Assembly (NCBI RefSeq): GCF_014127485.1
Contig: NZ_CP059903.1
Span: 1,550,001-1,614,000, forward strand
Source: Nocardioides dongkuii
GTDB lineage: Bacteria > Actinomycetota > Actinomycetes > Propionibacteriales > Nocardioidaceae
Reading direction: 5' to 3'
DNA: 64,000 nt
Shown: positions 26,152 through 33,171 of the stretch, piece by piece
How the letters are laid out: every line of letters begins with the position of its first letter
Numbering within the stretch: the first letter of the stretch is position 1
Made by a program: the position numbers and the translations under genes
Notes under the pieces: generated by a model
Told to the model about the DNA's origin: nothing
Database searches by the model: none
The model's input: the letters and a program-made list of their open reading frames with translations, nothing else

Positions 26152-27377
26152 GGCAGGTCGCCGCGCAGCACCTTGCCGGTGAGGGTGCGCGGCAGCTCCT
26201 CGAGGAAGGACCAGGCCTTGGGCCGCTTCGGCGGGGCGAGCCGCTCGCGCACGAACGCCCGCAGCTCGGCCTCGGCGGCGGTCCCGACGACGGCGGCGCA
26301 GACCCGCTGCCCCCACTGCGGGTCGGGCACGCCGTACACCGCGACGTCGGCGACGCCGGGGTGCTCGAGCAGCGTCTGCTCCACCTCGAGCGGGTAGACG
26401 TTGACGCCGCCGCTGATCACCAGGTCCTCGCGCCGCCCGTCGAGGTAGAGGTAGCCGTCGTCGTCGAGGCGGCCCAGGTCGCCGACCGTGAACCGGTCGC
26501 CCCGCCAGGCAGCCGCGGTCTTCTCGGGGTCCCCGTAGTAGGTGAACCGCGCGTGCTCCGGCACCGCGCACCAGATGGTGCCGTCGTCGTCGACCTCCAG
26601 CCGCCGTCCCGGGCGGGCCCGCCCGACGGTTCCGGGCCGGTCCAGCTGCTCCTCGCTGCGGCAGGCGGTGAACTGGCCCTCGGTGGAGCCGTAGAACTCC
26701 CAGGTGGTGCGGTCGGGGAAGAGGTCGACGAGCCGGCGCTTCACGGCGGCGGGACACGGCGCGCCGGCGTGCGCGACCAGACGGAACGAGGAGAGGTCCG
26801 GGACGCCGACCTCGTCCCAGTGGTCGAAGAGCCGCTGCAGGTGGGTCGGCACCACGAACATGCTGGTCGGCCGCTCCCGCCGGATCGTCTCGGTCAGCAG
26901 CGCGGCGTCGAACGGCCCGGGGACCACGACCCGGCCGCCGGCCAGCGCCGTGCCCATGGCGAAGCGCAGCGGCGCCGAGTGGTACAGCGGGCTCACCACG
27001 AGGTTCACGTCGTCGGCGGCGAACCCCCACAGGTCGCGCTCCTCGGCCACGAGCGCCCGCGCCCGGTCCTCGGGCAGCACGCCGCTGAAGACGCCCTTGG
27101 GCGTGCCGGTCGTGCCGCTCGTGCAGTGCATCGGCCGGCCGCGCGGCAGCGCCCGGCGCAGGACCGGGTCCACGAGCGCGGCCAGCGCCGCGTCGTCCTC
27201 GACGACCAGGTCGGGCCGGAGCGGACCGAGCACCCGCGCGCGCTCGTACGCCGTGAGCCGCGGGTCGAGCGGGATGGGGAAGACGCCGGCGGCGAGCAGC
27301 GACAGGACGGCGTCGAGGTACGCCGGGCCGGCCGGCGCCAGCAGCGCGACCCGCGAGCCCTCCGCGAGCGCGGTCAC
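26145..27377 (-). CDS. AMP-dependent acyl-CoA synthetase/ligase
   Basis: ANL superfamily adenylate-forming enzyme, 410 residues, which would activate a carboxylic acid with ATP. Motifs: A3 TSGTTGTPKG, A5 YGSTEGQF, A7/A8 GDLGRLDDDGYLYLDGR followed by EDLVISGG, and A10 lysine in LTGKVLRGDL. It is about 80-100 residues shorter than typical members because most of the first N-terminal subdomain is missing. The GTG at 27377 overlaps the stop of the upstream small gene (GTGA). Gene calls starting further upstream run in frame through that gene and lack support, apart from a short coding-like stretch near 27740-27797. Substrate unknown. Confidence 0.85.
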   Translation of the reverse strand: MTALAEGSRVALLAPAGPAYLDAVLSLLAAGVFPIPLDPRLTAYERARVLGPLRPDLVVEDDAALAALVDPVLRRALPRGRPMHCTSGTTGTPKGVFSGVLPEDRARALVAEERDLWGFAADDVNLVVSPLYHSAPLRFAMGTALAGGRVVVPGPFDAALLTETIRRERPTSMFVVPTHLQRLFDHWDEVGVPDLSSFRLVAHAGAPCPAAVKRRLVDLFPDRTTWEFYGSTEGQFTACRSEEQLDRPGTVGRARPGRRLEVDDDGTIWCAVPEHARFTYYGDPEKTAAAWRGDRFTVGDLGRLDDDGYLYLDGRREDLVISGGVNVYPLEVEQTLLEHPGVADVAVYGVPDPQWGQRVCAAVVGTAAEAELRAFVRERLAPPKRPKAWSFLEELPRTLTGKVLRGDLPR

Positions 27378-27808
27378 GAGGCGGCCCCCGGCTGGTCCCG
27401 CTCCGCCTCGGCGCGGATCGCGCGGAGCATCTGCCGGACCGCGAGGACGTGTCCGCCGGTCCCGAGGAGGAGCGCCCGGTAGGCGCGTCCCTGGACTCCC
27501 GGGAACGCGGCGTACGACAGCACCGAGAGCGTGCTGCCGGGTCCACCGGCCTGGTCGGCGATGGCGAACACGAGGCGGTACTGCGAGAACCGGTGCCGGC
27601 CCACGAGGGCGACCTCGCCGTCGCGGACCGCCTCGTCGAGCGCGAACCCCGACGGCGGGTCCGTGCCGAGCAGCCGACCGAGGAGCACGTGGTCGGTGCG
27701 CGCCAGCCGCCCGGCGTAGCGCCGGGCCACCTCGTGGACGACCGGAGTCGGCGGCGACGGCCGTGCTGTGCCGGTCCAGGAGGGGCAGCGGGTCCACGGC
27801 CCGAGCAT
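27374..27808 (-). CDS. DUF2867-like small protein, possibly frameshifted at the N-terminus
   Basis: Protein of about 144 residues. From about residue 25 on it resembles DUF2867/SRPBCC-like proteins, with the segments GRHRFSQYRLVFAI, TLSVLSYAAFPGVQGRAYRA and GGHVLAVRQMLRAI. The first 22 residues from ATG 27808 (LGPWTRCPSWTG...) look unlike a protein. In the neighbouring frame the same bases, starting at GTG 27797, read VDPLPLLDRHSTAVAADS, which does look coding. One extra base near 27733-27745 would explain this. It is therefore either a real frameshift, a sequencing error, or a gene with a shorter true start. It is coupled to the AMP-ligase by GTGA. Function unknown. Confidence 0.55.
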   Translation of the reverse strand: MLGPWTRCPSWTGTARPSPPTPVVHEVARRYAGRLARTDHVLLGRLLGTDPPSGFALDEAVRDGEVALVGRHRFSQYRLVFAIADQAGGPGSTLSVLSYAAFPGVQGRAYRALLLGTGGHVLAVRQMLRAIRAEAERDQPGAAS

Positions 27809-27829
27809 GCCGTGGCGGCCCGGCGGCCG

Positions 27830-27874
27830 CCACCCGGGGGTCCGTCCGTCGCGGCCCACCCGGGGGTCCGTCCG
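27830..27874 (+). repeat. Two 19-bp direct repeats
   Basis: CCACCCGGGGGTCCGTCCG occurs at 27830-27848 and again at 27856-27874, 26 bp apart start to start. They lie between the DUF2867-like gene and the FN3 remnant and could mark the join of an old deletion or insertion. Confidence 0.7.
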
Positions 27875-27901
27875 CGGCGGCGGACCACGACGCCCGGGCT
27901 G

Positions 27902-28009
27902 GTCGGGCGGCGGCTCGTGCCCCGTCGGGAGTACCGGGTCTCCGTGCGGGCGCTCAACGACCGGACGCCGGGACCGTGGCGGACCCGCACGGTGTGGGTC
28001 CGGGTCTGA
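27902..28009 (+). pseudogene. Remnant of an FN3-type C-terminal module
   Basis: A plus-strand reading frame ends at TGA 28007-28009 and its last 25 residues, YRVSVRALNDRTPGPW then RTRTVWVRV, match the end of the SGNH hydrolase at 24792-26135 (WRVRAWHDRVAGPWSRT, then VRVRVR). There is no start codon, no ribosome site and no coding sequence before it. It appears to be the broken tail of a second hydrolase or another FN3 protein, left behind after a deletion. Confidence 0.55.
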
Positions 28010-28109
28010 GGTCGCCGGAGGCCTCGCACGCCCGCCCCCTGGCAGGAACGAGCGGTCGCCGGATTCCCGCCACTTACCCTGACTAGCGAACGGCCGCGGG
28101 CTCCCCGCC

Positions 28110-28115
28110 CATACT
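28110..28115 (+). promoter_or_regulatory. -10 element of a leaderless GT-C gene
   Basis: CATACT ends 7 nt before the GTG at 28123, with no ribosome site between. This matches the leaderless pattern seen at polA and coaE in this window. Confidence 0.45.
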
Positions 28116-28122
28116 GGCCGGC

Positions 28123-29982
28123 GTGCCGCCGACCGTGACGCCCATCGTGACGACTGCCGAGGGAGCACCCGCGACCCTTCCCCGGGCCGGTTCGAGATCG
28201 ATCCCGTTCCGCGTCGCGGTGGTCGCCATCCTGACCGTGGTGCTGGCGCTGCGCCTGTGGTCGGTCTCCCGCTGGTCGTGGATGTACGACGACTGGGTCT
28301 ACATGCAAGAGGCCCGCTCGATGGGCTTCGTCGACTTCCTGTTCCAGAACTACAACGGCCACCTGATGCCCGGCGAGTTTCTCGTGGTGTGGGTCACCAC
28401 CCGGGTCGCGCCGCTGTCACACATCGCGGTGGTGATCCTGACGGCGCTCGCCGCGACCGCCGCGACCGCCGTCTGGGCGGTGGCGCTACGCGAGCTGTGC
28501 GGGGAGCGCCTGCGCACCCTGGTCCCGCTCGCCCTGATCGCGCTCACGCCCCTCCACCTCCAGGGCACGATCTGGTGGGCGGCCGCGCTGCAGACGATCC
28601 CGCTTCAGGCGACGCTCGCGGGGTGCGTCTACTTCGCTGCCCGGCTCGCGCGGCACGGTCGCCGCGCGGACCGGATCGGTCTCCTGCTCGTCTACGTCGC
28701 CGGCCTGGCGATGTGGGAGAAGGCCCTCCTGGTGGCGATCCCCATCGCGGCCGTGATCATCTACCTCGCGCCCCGCCGACCCGGCCGGTGGCGCGGTCTG
28801 ATCCGCGAGGGTTGCCTGCTGGGCGGCGTCGCCACCGGTTACGCGGCGATCTACCTGGTGGCGACACGGCGCGACTCGACGGGGCCCTTCCCCGTCGAGT
28901 TCAAGCTGCAGCCGGCCGGCGCCGTGGCAGGCTCCTTCGGGGAGCTGGGCGGTCACCTGCTCAGTCCCGGTCTGCTCGGCGGGCCGTGGGGCACGCTGCC
29001 GACCGAGGCAGAGCTGCAGGCGCATCCCGCCGGGTGGCAGGTCGTCCTGACCTGCGCGGTGGTCGTGCTGGGCCTGGCGCTCGCGTCGATCCTGCGTCGC
29101 TCGGCGTGGGTGCCGCTGGGGATGGTGGCCCTCTTCGGGTCGATCTCCTGGGGCCTGCTCGCGCTCAGCGGCCGCCTGGAGGTCCTCGGCCTGACCAAGC
29201 TCGGCTACGAGCGCTACGCAGCGGACATCTTCGCGGTGCTCTGCCTGGCGGTCGCGCTCTGGATGACGCCGGAGGCCGTCCGTCCGGTCGCGGACCGGGA
29301 GCATTGGCGCGCCCGTCTGCTGTCGCGTCGGCCGCCGCGCGCTCTGGCGGTGGGGATCGTCGGCGCGGTCATGGTCTCCCTGGCGGTGGCGAACCTCGTC
29401 GGCGTGCACCGGATCGGTGTCTCGCCCGCTCAGGCGTGGCTGGAGAACGTGACGGCAGAGGTCGAGCAGCGGGGCCCGGTGACGATCGTCGACGCGTACG
29501 CCCCCGACCCGGTGCTCTTCGCCCCATTCTTCGGCGAGTACGCCCGGCTCTCGCGGATGCTGGAGCCGCTCGGCGACCGGGTGCGCTTCGACGGCCCCGC
29601 CGACCGGCTGTTCACCGTCGACGCCGATGGCCGACTCAGGGAGGCGACCATCCTCCCGGCGATCCGCTCGAAGCCGGGACCGGTCCCCGACTGCGGGTAC
29701 GCCCTCGGTCCGGGCGAGCGTCTGGTGGTCCCGATGACGGCCTCCCTCTACCAGTCCTCGTGGATGGTGCAGGTCAACGCGTTCAGCTCGATGGAAGGCG
29801 GCGTCGTCGTGGAGCTGGGCGAGCACGCCCTCCCGTTCGCGATCCGGCCGGGTCTGAACTCGCCACGTGCGATGGTCCTGAGCGACACGGACGACGAGAT
29901 CCGGATCGAGTCGACGGCCGAGGAAGGCGTCCTCTGCGTGACCCACGTGCTCATCGGCACCGTGGGCGGCGGTCCCGGCTGA
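28123..29982 (+). CDS. GT-C-like polytopic membrane protein (copy 2)
   Basis: Membrane protein of 619 residues with the same plan as the protein at 11244-13028: N-terminal membrane segment, first-loop acidic motif MYDDWVYM, about ten further membrane segments, LLGGPWG, ERYAADIFAV, and a C-terminal extracellular domain that starts with IRSKPGPVPDCGYALG. The acidic loop motif suggests a GT-C glycosyltransferase using a polyprenyl-phosphate sugar, though no named family was recognised. The GTG at 28123 is probably leaderless (CATACT at 28110-28115). It sits just before coaE, about 15 kb from its paralogue, which suggests duplication and dispersal. Confidence 0.75.
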   Translation: MPPTVTPIVTTAEGAPATLPRAGSRSIPFRVAVVAILTVVLALRLWSVSRWSWMYDDWVYMQEARSMGFVDFLFQNYNGHLMPGEFLVVWVTTRVAPLSHIAVVILTALAATAATAVWAVALRELCGERLRTLVPLALIALTPLHLQGTIWWAAALQTIPLQATLAGCVYFAARLARHGRRADRIGLLLVYVAGLAMWEKALLVAIPIAAVIIYLAPRRPGRWRGLIREGCLLGGVATGYAAIYLVATRRDSTGPFPVEFKLQPAGAVAGSFGELGGHLLSPGLLGGPWGTLPTEAELQAHPAGWQVVLTCAVVVLGLALASILRRSAWVPLGMVALFGSISWGLLALSGRLEVLGLTKLGYERYAADIFAVLCLAVALWMTPEAVRPVADREHWRARLLSRRPPRALAVGIVGAVMVSLAVANLVGVHRIGVSPAQAWLENVTAEVEQRGPVTIVDAYAPDPVLFAPFFGEYARLSRMLEPLGDRVRFDGPADRLFTVDADGRLREATILPAIRSKPGPVPDCGYALGPGERLVVPMTASLYQSSWMVQVNAFSSMEGGVVVELGEHALPFAIRPGLNSPRAMVLSDTDDEIRIESTAEEGVLCVTHVLIGTVGGGPG

Positions 29983-30017
29983 GGCTCGGTGCCGCGGCGG
30001 CGGCGCGGCCCGCCTGC

Positions 30018-30023
30018 GATACT
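30018..30023 (+). promoter_or_regulatory. -10 element of coaE
   Basis: GATACT ends 6 nt before the GTG at 30030, without a ribosome site, consistent with leaderless translation. Confidence 0.45.
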
Positions 30024-30029
30024 CCCCGG

Positions 30030-30620
30030 GTGACGCGAGTGGGACTCACCGGCGGCATCGCCTCGGGCAAGAGCACGGTCTCGGCGATCCTCGAGGAGCT
30101 CGGCGCGGTCGTCATCGACGGCGACAAGCTGGCGCGCGAGGTCGTCGAGCGCGGCACCCCCGGCCTCGCGGCCGTGGTCGCGGAGTTCGGCGAGGAGCTG
30201 CTCACCCCCGAGGGCGACCTGGACCGGGCCGCCCTGGGCAAGGTGGTCTTCGCCGACGAGGGGCGCCGGCGCGCGCTGGAGGCGATCGTGCACCCGCTGG
30301 TCTTCGAGCGGTACGCCGCGCTGGAGGCGTCCGCGCCCGAGGGCGCCCTCGTCGTCCACGACATCCCGCTGCTGGCTGAGTCGGGCCGCGCGGACACCTT
30401 CGACGCCGTCCTCGTCGTCGACGTGCCGGTCGAGACGCAGGTCGAGCGGATGGTCCGCGACCGCGGCATGGACCGCGCGGACGCCGAGGCGCGCGTGGCG
30501 GCCCAGGCCACCCGCGAGCAGCGGCTCGCGATCGCGACGTACGTCCTGGACAACACCGGGACCCTGGAGGACCTGCGCGACCGGGTCCTGGCGGTGCACG
30601 CCGAGCTCACCGCCTCCTGA
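30030..30620 (+). CDS. coaE: Dephospho-CoA kinase
   Basis: Last enzyme of coenzyme A synthesis, phosphorylating the 3'-hydroxyl of dephospho-CoA with ATP in the cytoplasm. At 196 residues it has the normal single-domain length. The P-loop is GLTGGIASGKST, followed by VVIDGDKLAREVVERGTPGL, VVHDIPLLAESG and the lid region QVERMVRDRGMDRADAEARV. Mycobacterial CoaE carries an extra C-terminal UPF0157 domain that is absent here. The GTG at 30030 is probably leaderless. In mycobacteria coaE follows rpsA directly; here 6.5 kb of accessory genes separate them. Confidence 0.95.
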   Translation: MTRVGLTGGIASGKSTVSAILEELGAVVIDGDKLAREVVERGTPGLAAVVAEFGEELLTPEGDLDRAALGKVVFADEGRRRALEAIVHPLVFERYAALEASAPEGALVVHDIPLLAESGRADTFDAVLVVDVPVETQVERMVRDRGMDRADAEARVAAQATREQRLAIATYVLDNTGTLEDLRDRVLAVHAELTAS

Positions 30621-30682
30621 ATTTCGGGTACGCCGGCGGCGCGGCGCGGCCGGACCGCCCGGGGGAGAGGGATCCTCCACGC

Positions 30683-31504
30683 GTGCTGACGCGCCGTGGG
30701 CTGCTGCTGACCTCCGCCGGCATGGCCGGCGCCACGGCGGCCGGCGCGGTCGGCTGGCGGGCCACGCCGTACGCCGTGCGGGCGCGGCTGGGACTGGTGC
30801 CGGAGCCGTGGGTGCCGGACGCCCCCGAGGGCGAGGTCCGGACCTGGTCGCTGCGCTCGACGGCGATGGGCGGCGACATCGACGTGGTCACCGCCGTCCC
30901 GGCCGGGTACGGCGACGGGGCCGGCCTGCCGGTCGTGGTCGTGCTGCACGGGGCGAGCGCCTCGGCGGCCGAGCTCCCGGGCTTCGGCCTGGGCCGCTTC
31001 GTCAGCGCCGCCGTGGAGGCCGGGGCGGCGCCGTTCGTCCTGGTCGGCACCGACGACGGCCCGACCGGGTGGACCGCGACGGCCGGCTCGGACCCGCCGG
31101 CCCTGTTCCGCGAGGAGCTGCCGGCCTGGCTGGGCGAGCGCGGCTTCGGCTCGCCCCAGGCCCTCTGGGGCTGGTCCCGGGGCGCGTACGGCGGACTCCG
31201 CCTGGTCGTGGAGGACCCGGGGTGGGTGCGGGCGCTGGCGCTGTTCAGCCCGGCGCTCGGAGACGACGACCCGGTCCTCGGCGGGCTCGACGGAGTCCGG
31301 GTGCCGGTCGGGATCTGGTGCGGCGAGGAGGACCAGTTCGTCGACAGCGCACGGGCCCTGGCCGCGGCGCTGCCCACGCCGCCCGAGGTCGCCACCTTCG
31401 CCCCCGGCGGGCACACCCGCGCGTTCTGGAACACGCACACCCTGGACGCCTTCGGCTGGCTCGCGGGGCACCTGGAGGACGGGACGCTCAGAGGGGCCGG
31501 GTGA
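30683..31504 (+). CDS. TAT-exported alpha/beta hydrolase (esterase D/antigen 85-like fold)
   Basis: Putative secreted esterase of 273 residues. The N-terminus LTRRGLLLTSAGMAGATAA is a twin-arginine-like signal. The mature part has the oxyanion strand VVVVLHGASASA, the nucleophile elbow GWSRGAYGG (catalytic Ser), the acid GEEDQFVDSA and the histidine GGHTRAFWNTH, so a full triad is present. The fold is that of the putative-esterase/antigen 85 group, but mycolyl transfer is not implied. The GTG at 30683 follows GGAGAGGGA. The last 17 bp overlap the end of a convergent GNAT gene. Confidence 0.8.
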   Translation: MLTRRGLLLTSAGMAGATAAGAVGWRATPYAVRARLGLVPEPWVPDAPEGEVRTWSLRSTAMGGDIDVVTAVPAGYGDGAGLPVVVVLHGASASAAELPGFGLGRFVSAAVEAGAAPFVLVGTDDGPTGWTATAGSDPPALFREELPAWLGERGFGSPQALWGWSRGAYGGLRLVVEDPGWVRALALFSPALGDDDPVLGGLDGVRVPVGIWCGEEDQFVDSARALAAALPTPPEVATFAPGGHTRAFWNTHTLDAFGWLAGHLEDGTLRGAG

Positions 31505-31955
31505 GGAAGGTGCTGTGCGGGTCCGGGCGGTAGTCACCGAACGGCGGGCACGCCACGAAGCCGTGGCGCGCGTAGAGCGCACGGGCCGGAGCGAAGAAGT
31601 CCTGGGACCCGGTCTCCAGGCTGACCCGCGTGAGCCCCGCGGCGCGGGCCTCCGCGAGCACGTGGACCAGCAGCCTCCCGGCGATCCCCTCGCGCACCCG
31701 GTGCGGGGCGGTCCGCATCGACTTCAGCTCGCCGTGCCCCGGCTCGCGCTCGGGGTCCACGAGCGCGAGGGCCGCGCACCCCACGAGCTCGCCGCCGTCG
31801 TACGCCGACCAGAAGCGGGTGCCCGGGGCTCGCAGCCCGTCCAGGTCCAGCGCGTGCACGCTCCCCGGCGGGGAGGTGGCCCGCATCTGGTCCAGGTGCG
31901 CCTGCAGGAAGGCGGCCACCTCCGGCGAGGTTAGCGGGTCGGGCGCGATCTGCAC
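31488..31955 (-). CDS. GNAT family N-acetyltransferase
   Basis: Acetyltransferase of 155 residues. Motif A is RVREGIAGRLLVHVLAEARA, preceded by the strand ELVGCAALALVD and the turn ELKSMRTAP, and followed by SLETGSQDFFAPARALYARHGF, which strongly resembles YsnE/YhbS-type small-molecule acetyltransferases. The GTG at 31955 is preceded by TACGAT 6 nt upstream, so leaderless translation is likely. The gene overlaps the convergent esterase by 17 bp at its 3' end. It lies downstream of the sigma-factor terminator and is likely expressed on its own. Confidence 0.85.
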   Translation of the reverse strand: MQIAPDPLTSPEVAAFLQAHLDQMRATSPPGSVHALDLDGLRAPGTRFWSAYDGGELVGCAALALVDPEREPGHGELKSMRTAPHRVREGIAGRLLVHVLAEARAAGLTRVSLETGSQDFFAPARALYARHGFVACPPFGDYRPDPHSTFLTRPL

Positions 31956-31975
31956 GTGCGCATCGTAGGAAACGA

Positions 31976-32007
31976 CGAGAGCCCCCGCCTGCGGGCGAGG
32001 GCTCTCG
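31976..32007 (-). terminator. sigB terminator
   Basis: A 14-bp stem with one mismatch (arms 31976-31989 and 31994-32007; CGAGAGCCC pairs with GGGCTCTCG) lies 35 nt beyond the sigma-factor stop, directly before the GNAT promoter. Confidence 0.75.
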
Positions 32008-32042
32008 GTCGGTCGAACGGGGTGGTCGGACGGGGGCGGTCG

Positions 32043-32999
32043 TCAGGCCGCGAGGTCCGGGTCGGCGATCCGGCGCAGCTTCTGCAGCGCCTCGCGCTCG
32101 AGCTGGCGCACCCGCTCGGCGGAGATGCCGTGCTTGGCGCCGATGTCGGCGAGCTTGTGCTGGCGACCGTCGACGAGCCCGTACCGGGACCGGATGATGT
32201 CGGCGGCGCGGTCGTCGAGGTGGCCGACCAGGCTGTTGAGCCGGTCGCGCGACTCGGTGTCCAGGACGGTCAGGTCGGGACCGGGGGAGGTCTCCTGCGC
32301 CATCAGGTCGCCGAGCGAGGTGTCGCCGTCCTCGTCGACGGGGGAGTCGAGGCTGACGTGCTCGCGGCCCCACGCCATCAGGTCGAGCACGCGGTCAACC
32401 TCCATGCCGAGCTCGGCGGCGATCTCCTGCGGGTCGGGGTCCCGGCCGAGCTGGCGCTCGAGGGTACGGCGGGCGCCGCCGACCTGGTTGAGCTCCTCGA
32501 CGACGTGCACGGGCAGCCGGACCACCCGGGCCTGCTGGGCGATGCCGCGGGTGATCGCCTGGCGCACCCACCAGGTGGCGTACGTCGAGAACTTGTAGCC
32601 CTTGGTGTAGTCGAACTTCTCGACCGCGCGGATCAGGCCGGTGTTGCCCTCCTGGATCAGGTCGAGCATCGGCATCTGCGCCCGGCCGTACTTGCGCGCG
32701 ATCGAGACGACGAGGCGGAGGTTCGCGGTGATGAAGGTGTCGACGGCCTTGCGGCCCTCCTCCGCGATCCACTCGAGCTCCTCGCGGGTGGCGCTCATCG
32801 GGGCGCCGCCCTTGCGGCGTCCGACCCGGCCCTCGGCGAGCAGGTGCTCGGCCATCAGGCCGGCCTCGATGGTCTTGGAGAGCTCGACCTCGGAGGCCGC
32901 GTCGAGGAGGGCGTTGCGCGCGATCTCGTCGAGGTAGAGCCCGACGCTGTCGCGGCCCTCGATCTCGCGTGCCCCCGCTGGTGCGGTTCGTGTTGCCAT
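32043..32999 (-). CDS. sigB: Group 2 RNA polymerase sigma factor, SigB-like
   Basis: Primary-like sigma-70 factor of 318 residues lacking a long N-terminal arm, as in SigB/HrdA-D factors that serve stress or stationary phase. Regions: 1.2 (DSVGLYLDEIARNALLDA), 2.1-2.4 ([20 protein letters not shown], then YATWWVRQAIT), 3, and 4.2 (HGISAERVRQLEREALQKLR). The ATG at 32999 has GGGAGG 7 nt upstream; extension to 33101 is not supported. The long upstream region holds a dyad (33066-33082) and a pair of 8-bp direct repeats (33148-33166) resembling an MprA box, which in M. tuberculosis controls sigB. A hairpin terminator follows. Confidence 0.9.
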   Translation of the reverse strand: MATRTAPAGAREIEGRDSVGLYLDEIARNALLDAASEVELSKTIEAGLMAEHLLAEGRVGRRKGGAPMSATREELEWIAEEGRKAVDTFITANLRLVVSIARKYGRAQMPMLDLIQEGNTGLIRAVEKFDYTKGYKFSTYATWWVRQAITRGIAQQARVVRLPVHVVEELNQVGGARRTLERQLGRDPDPQEIAAELGMEVDRVLDLMAWGREHVSLDSPVDEDGDTSLGDLMAQETSPGPDLTVLDTESRDRLNSLVGHLDDRAADIIRSRYGLVDGRQHKLADIGAKHGISAERVRQLEREALQKLRRIADPDLAA

Positions 33000-33065
33000 G
33001 GGGCGGCCTCCCTGCTCTCGTGGCCTCGGCGCGCTGCCGATCCACTCTCCTAACGCTGCCGGTGA

Positions 33066-33082
33066 CCGGAGGATTCCTCCGG
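33066..33082. promoter_or_regulatory. Dyad upstream of sigB
   Basis: CCGGAGGA-T-TCCTCCGG is an 8-bp inverted repeat around one base, 67 bp upstream of the sigB start. It could be an operator or, if transcribed, a leader hairpin. Confidence 0.4.
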
Positions 33083-33147
33083 CAAACCCGCGTGCCTTCA
33101 CAGGGAACGACGCCCGAGGGTCGCCGGGAGTTGCGCAGCCCCGGAAC

Positions 33148-33166
33148 TCTCAGGGACTTCTCAGGG
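33148..33166 (-). promoter_or_regulatory. MprA-box-like direct repeat upstream of sigB
   Basis: TCTCAGGG-ACT-TCTCAGGG (plus-strand sequence) has two identical 8-bp units 11 bp apart, total 19 bp. This geometry fits OmpR-family response regulators and the size described for MprA boxes. It lies about 150 bp upstream of the sigB start. Confidence 0.5.
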
Positions 33167-33171
33167 CCGGC

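Larger units (their letters stand above)
27809..28122. other. 314-bp region without an intact gene
   Basis: This gap holds two copies of a 19-bp direct repeat, a plus-strand remnant of a fibronectin-like domain (27902-28009) and the -10 element of the following gene. No complete gene was found. Confidence 0.6.
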
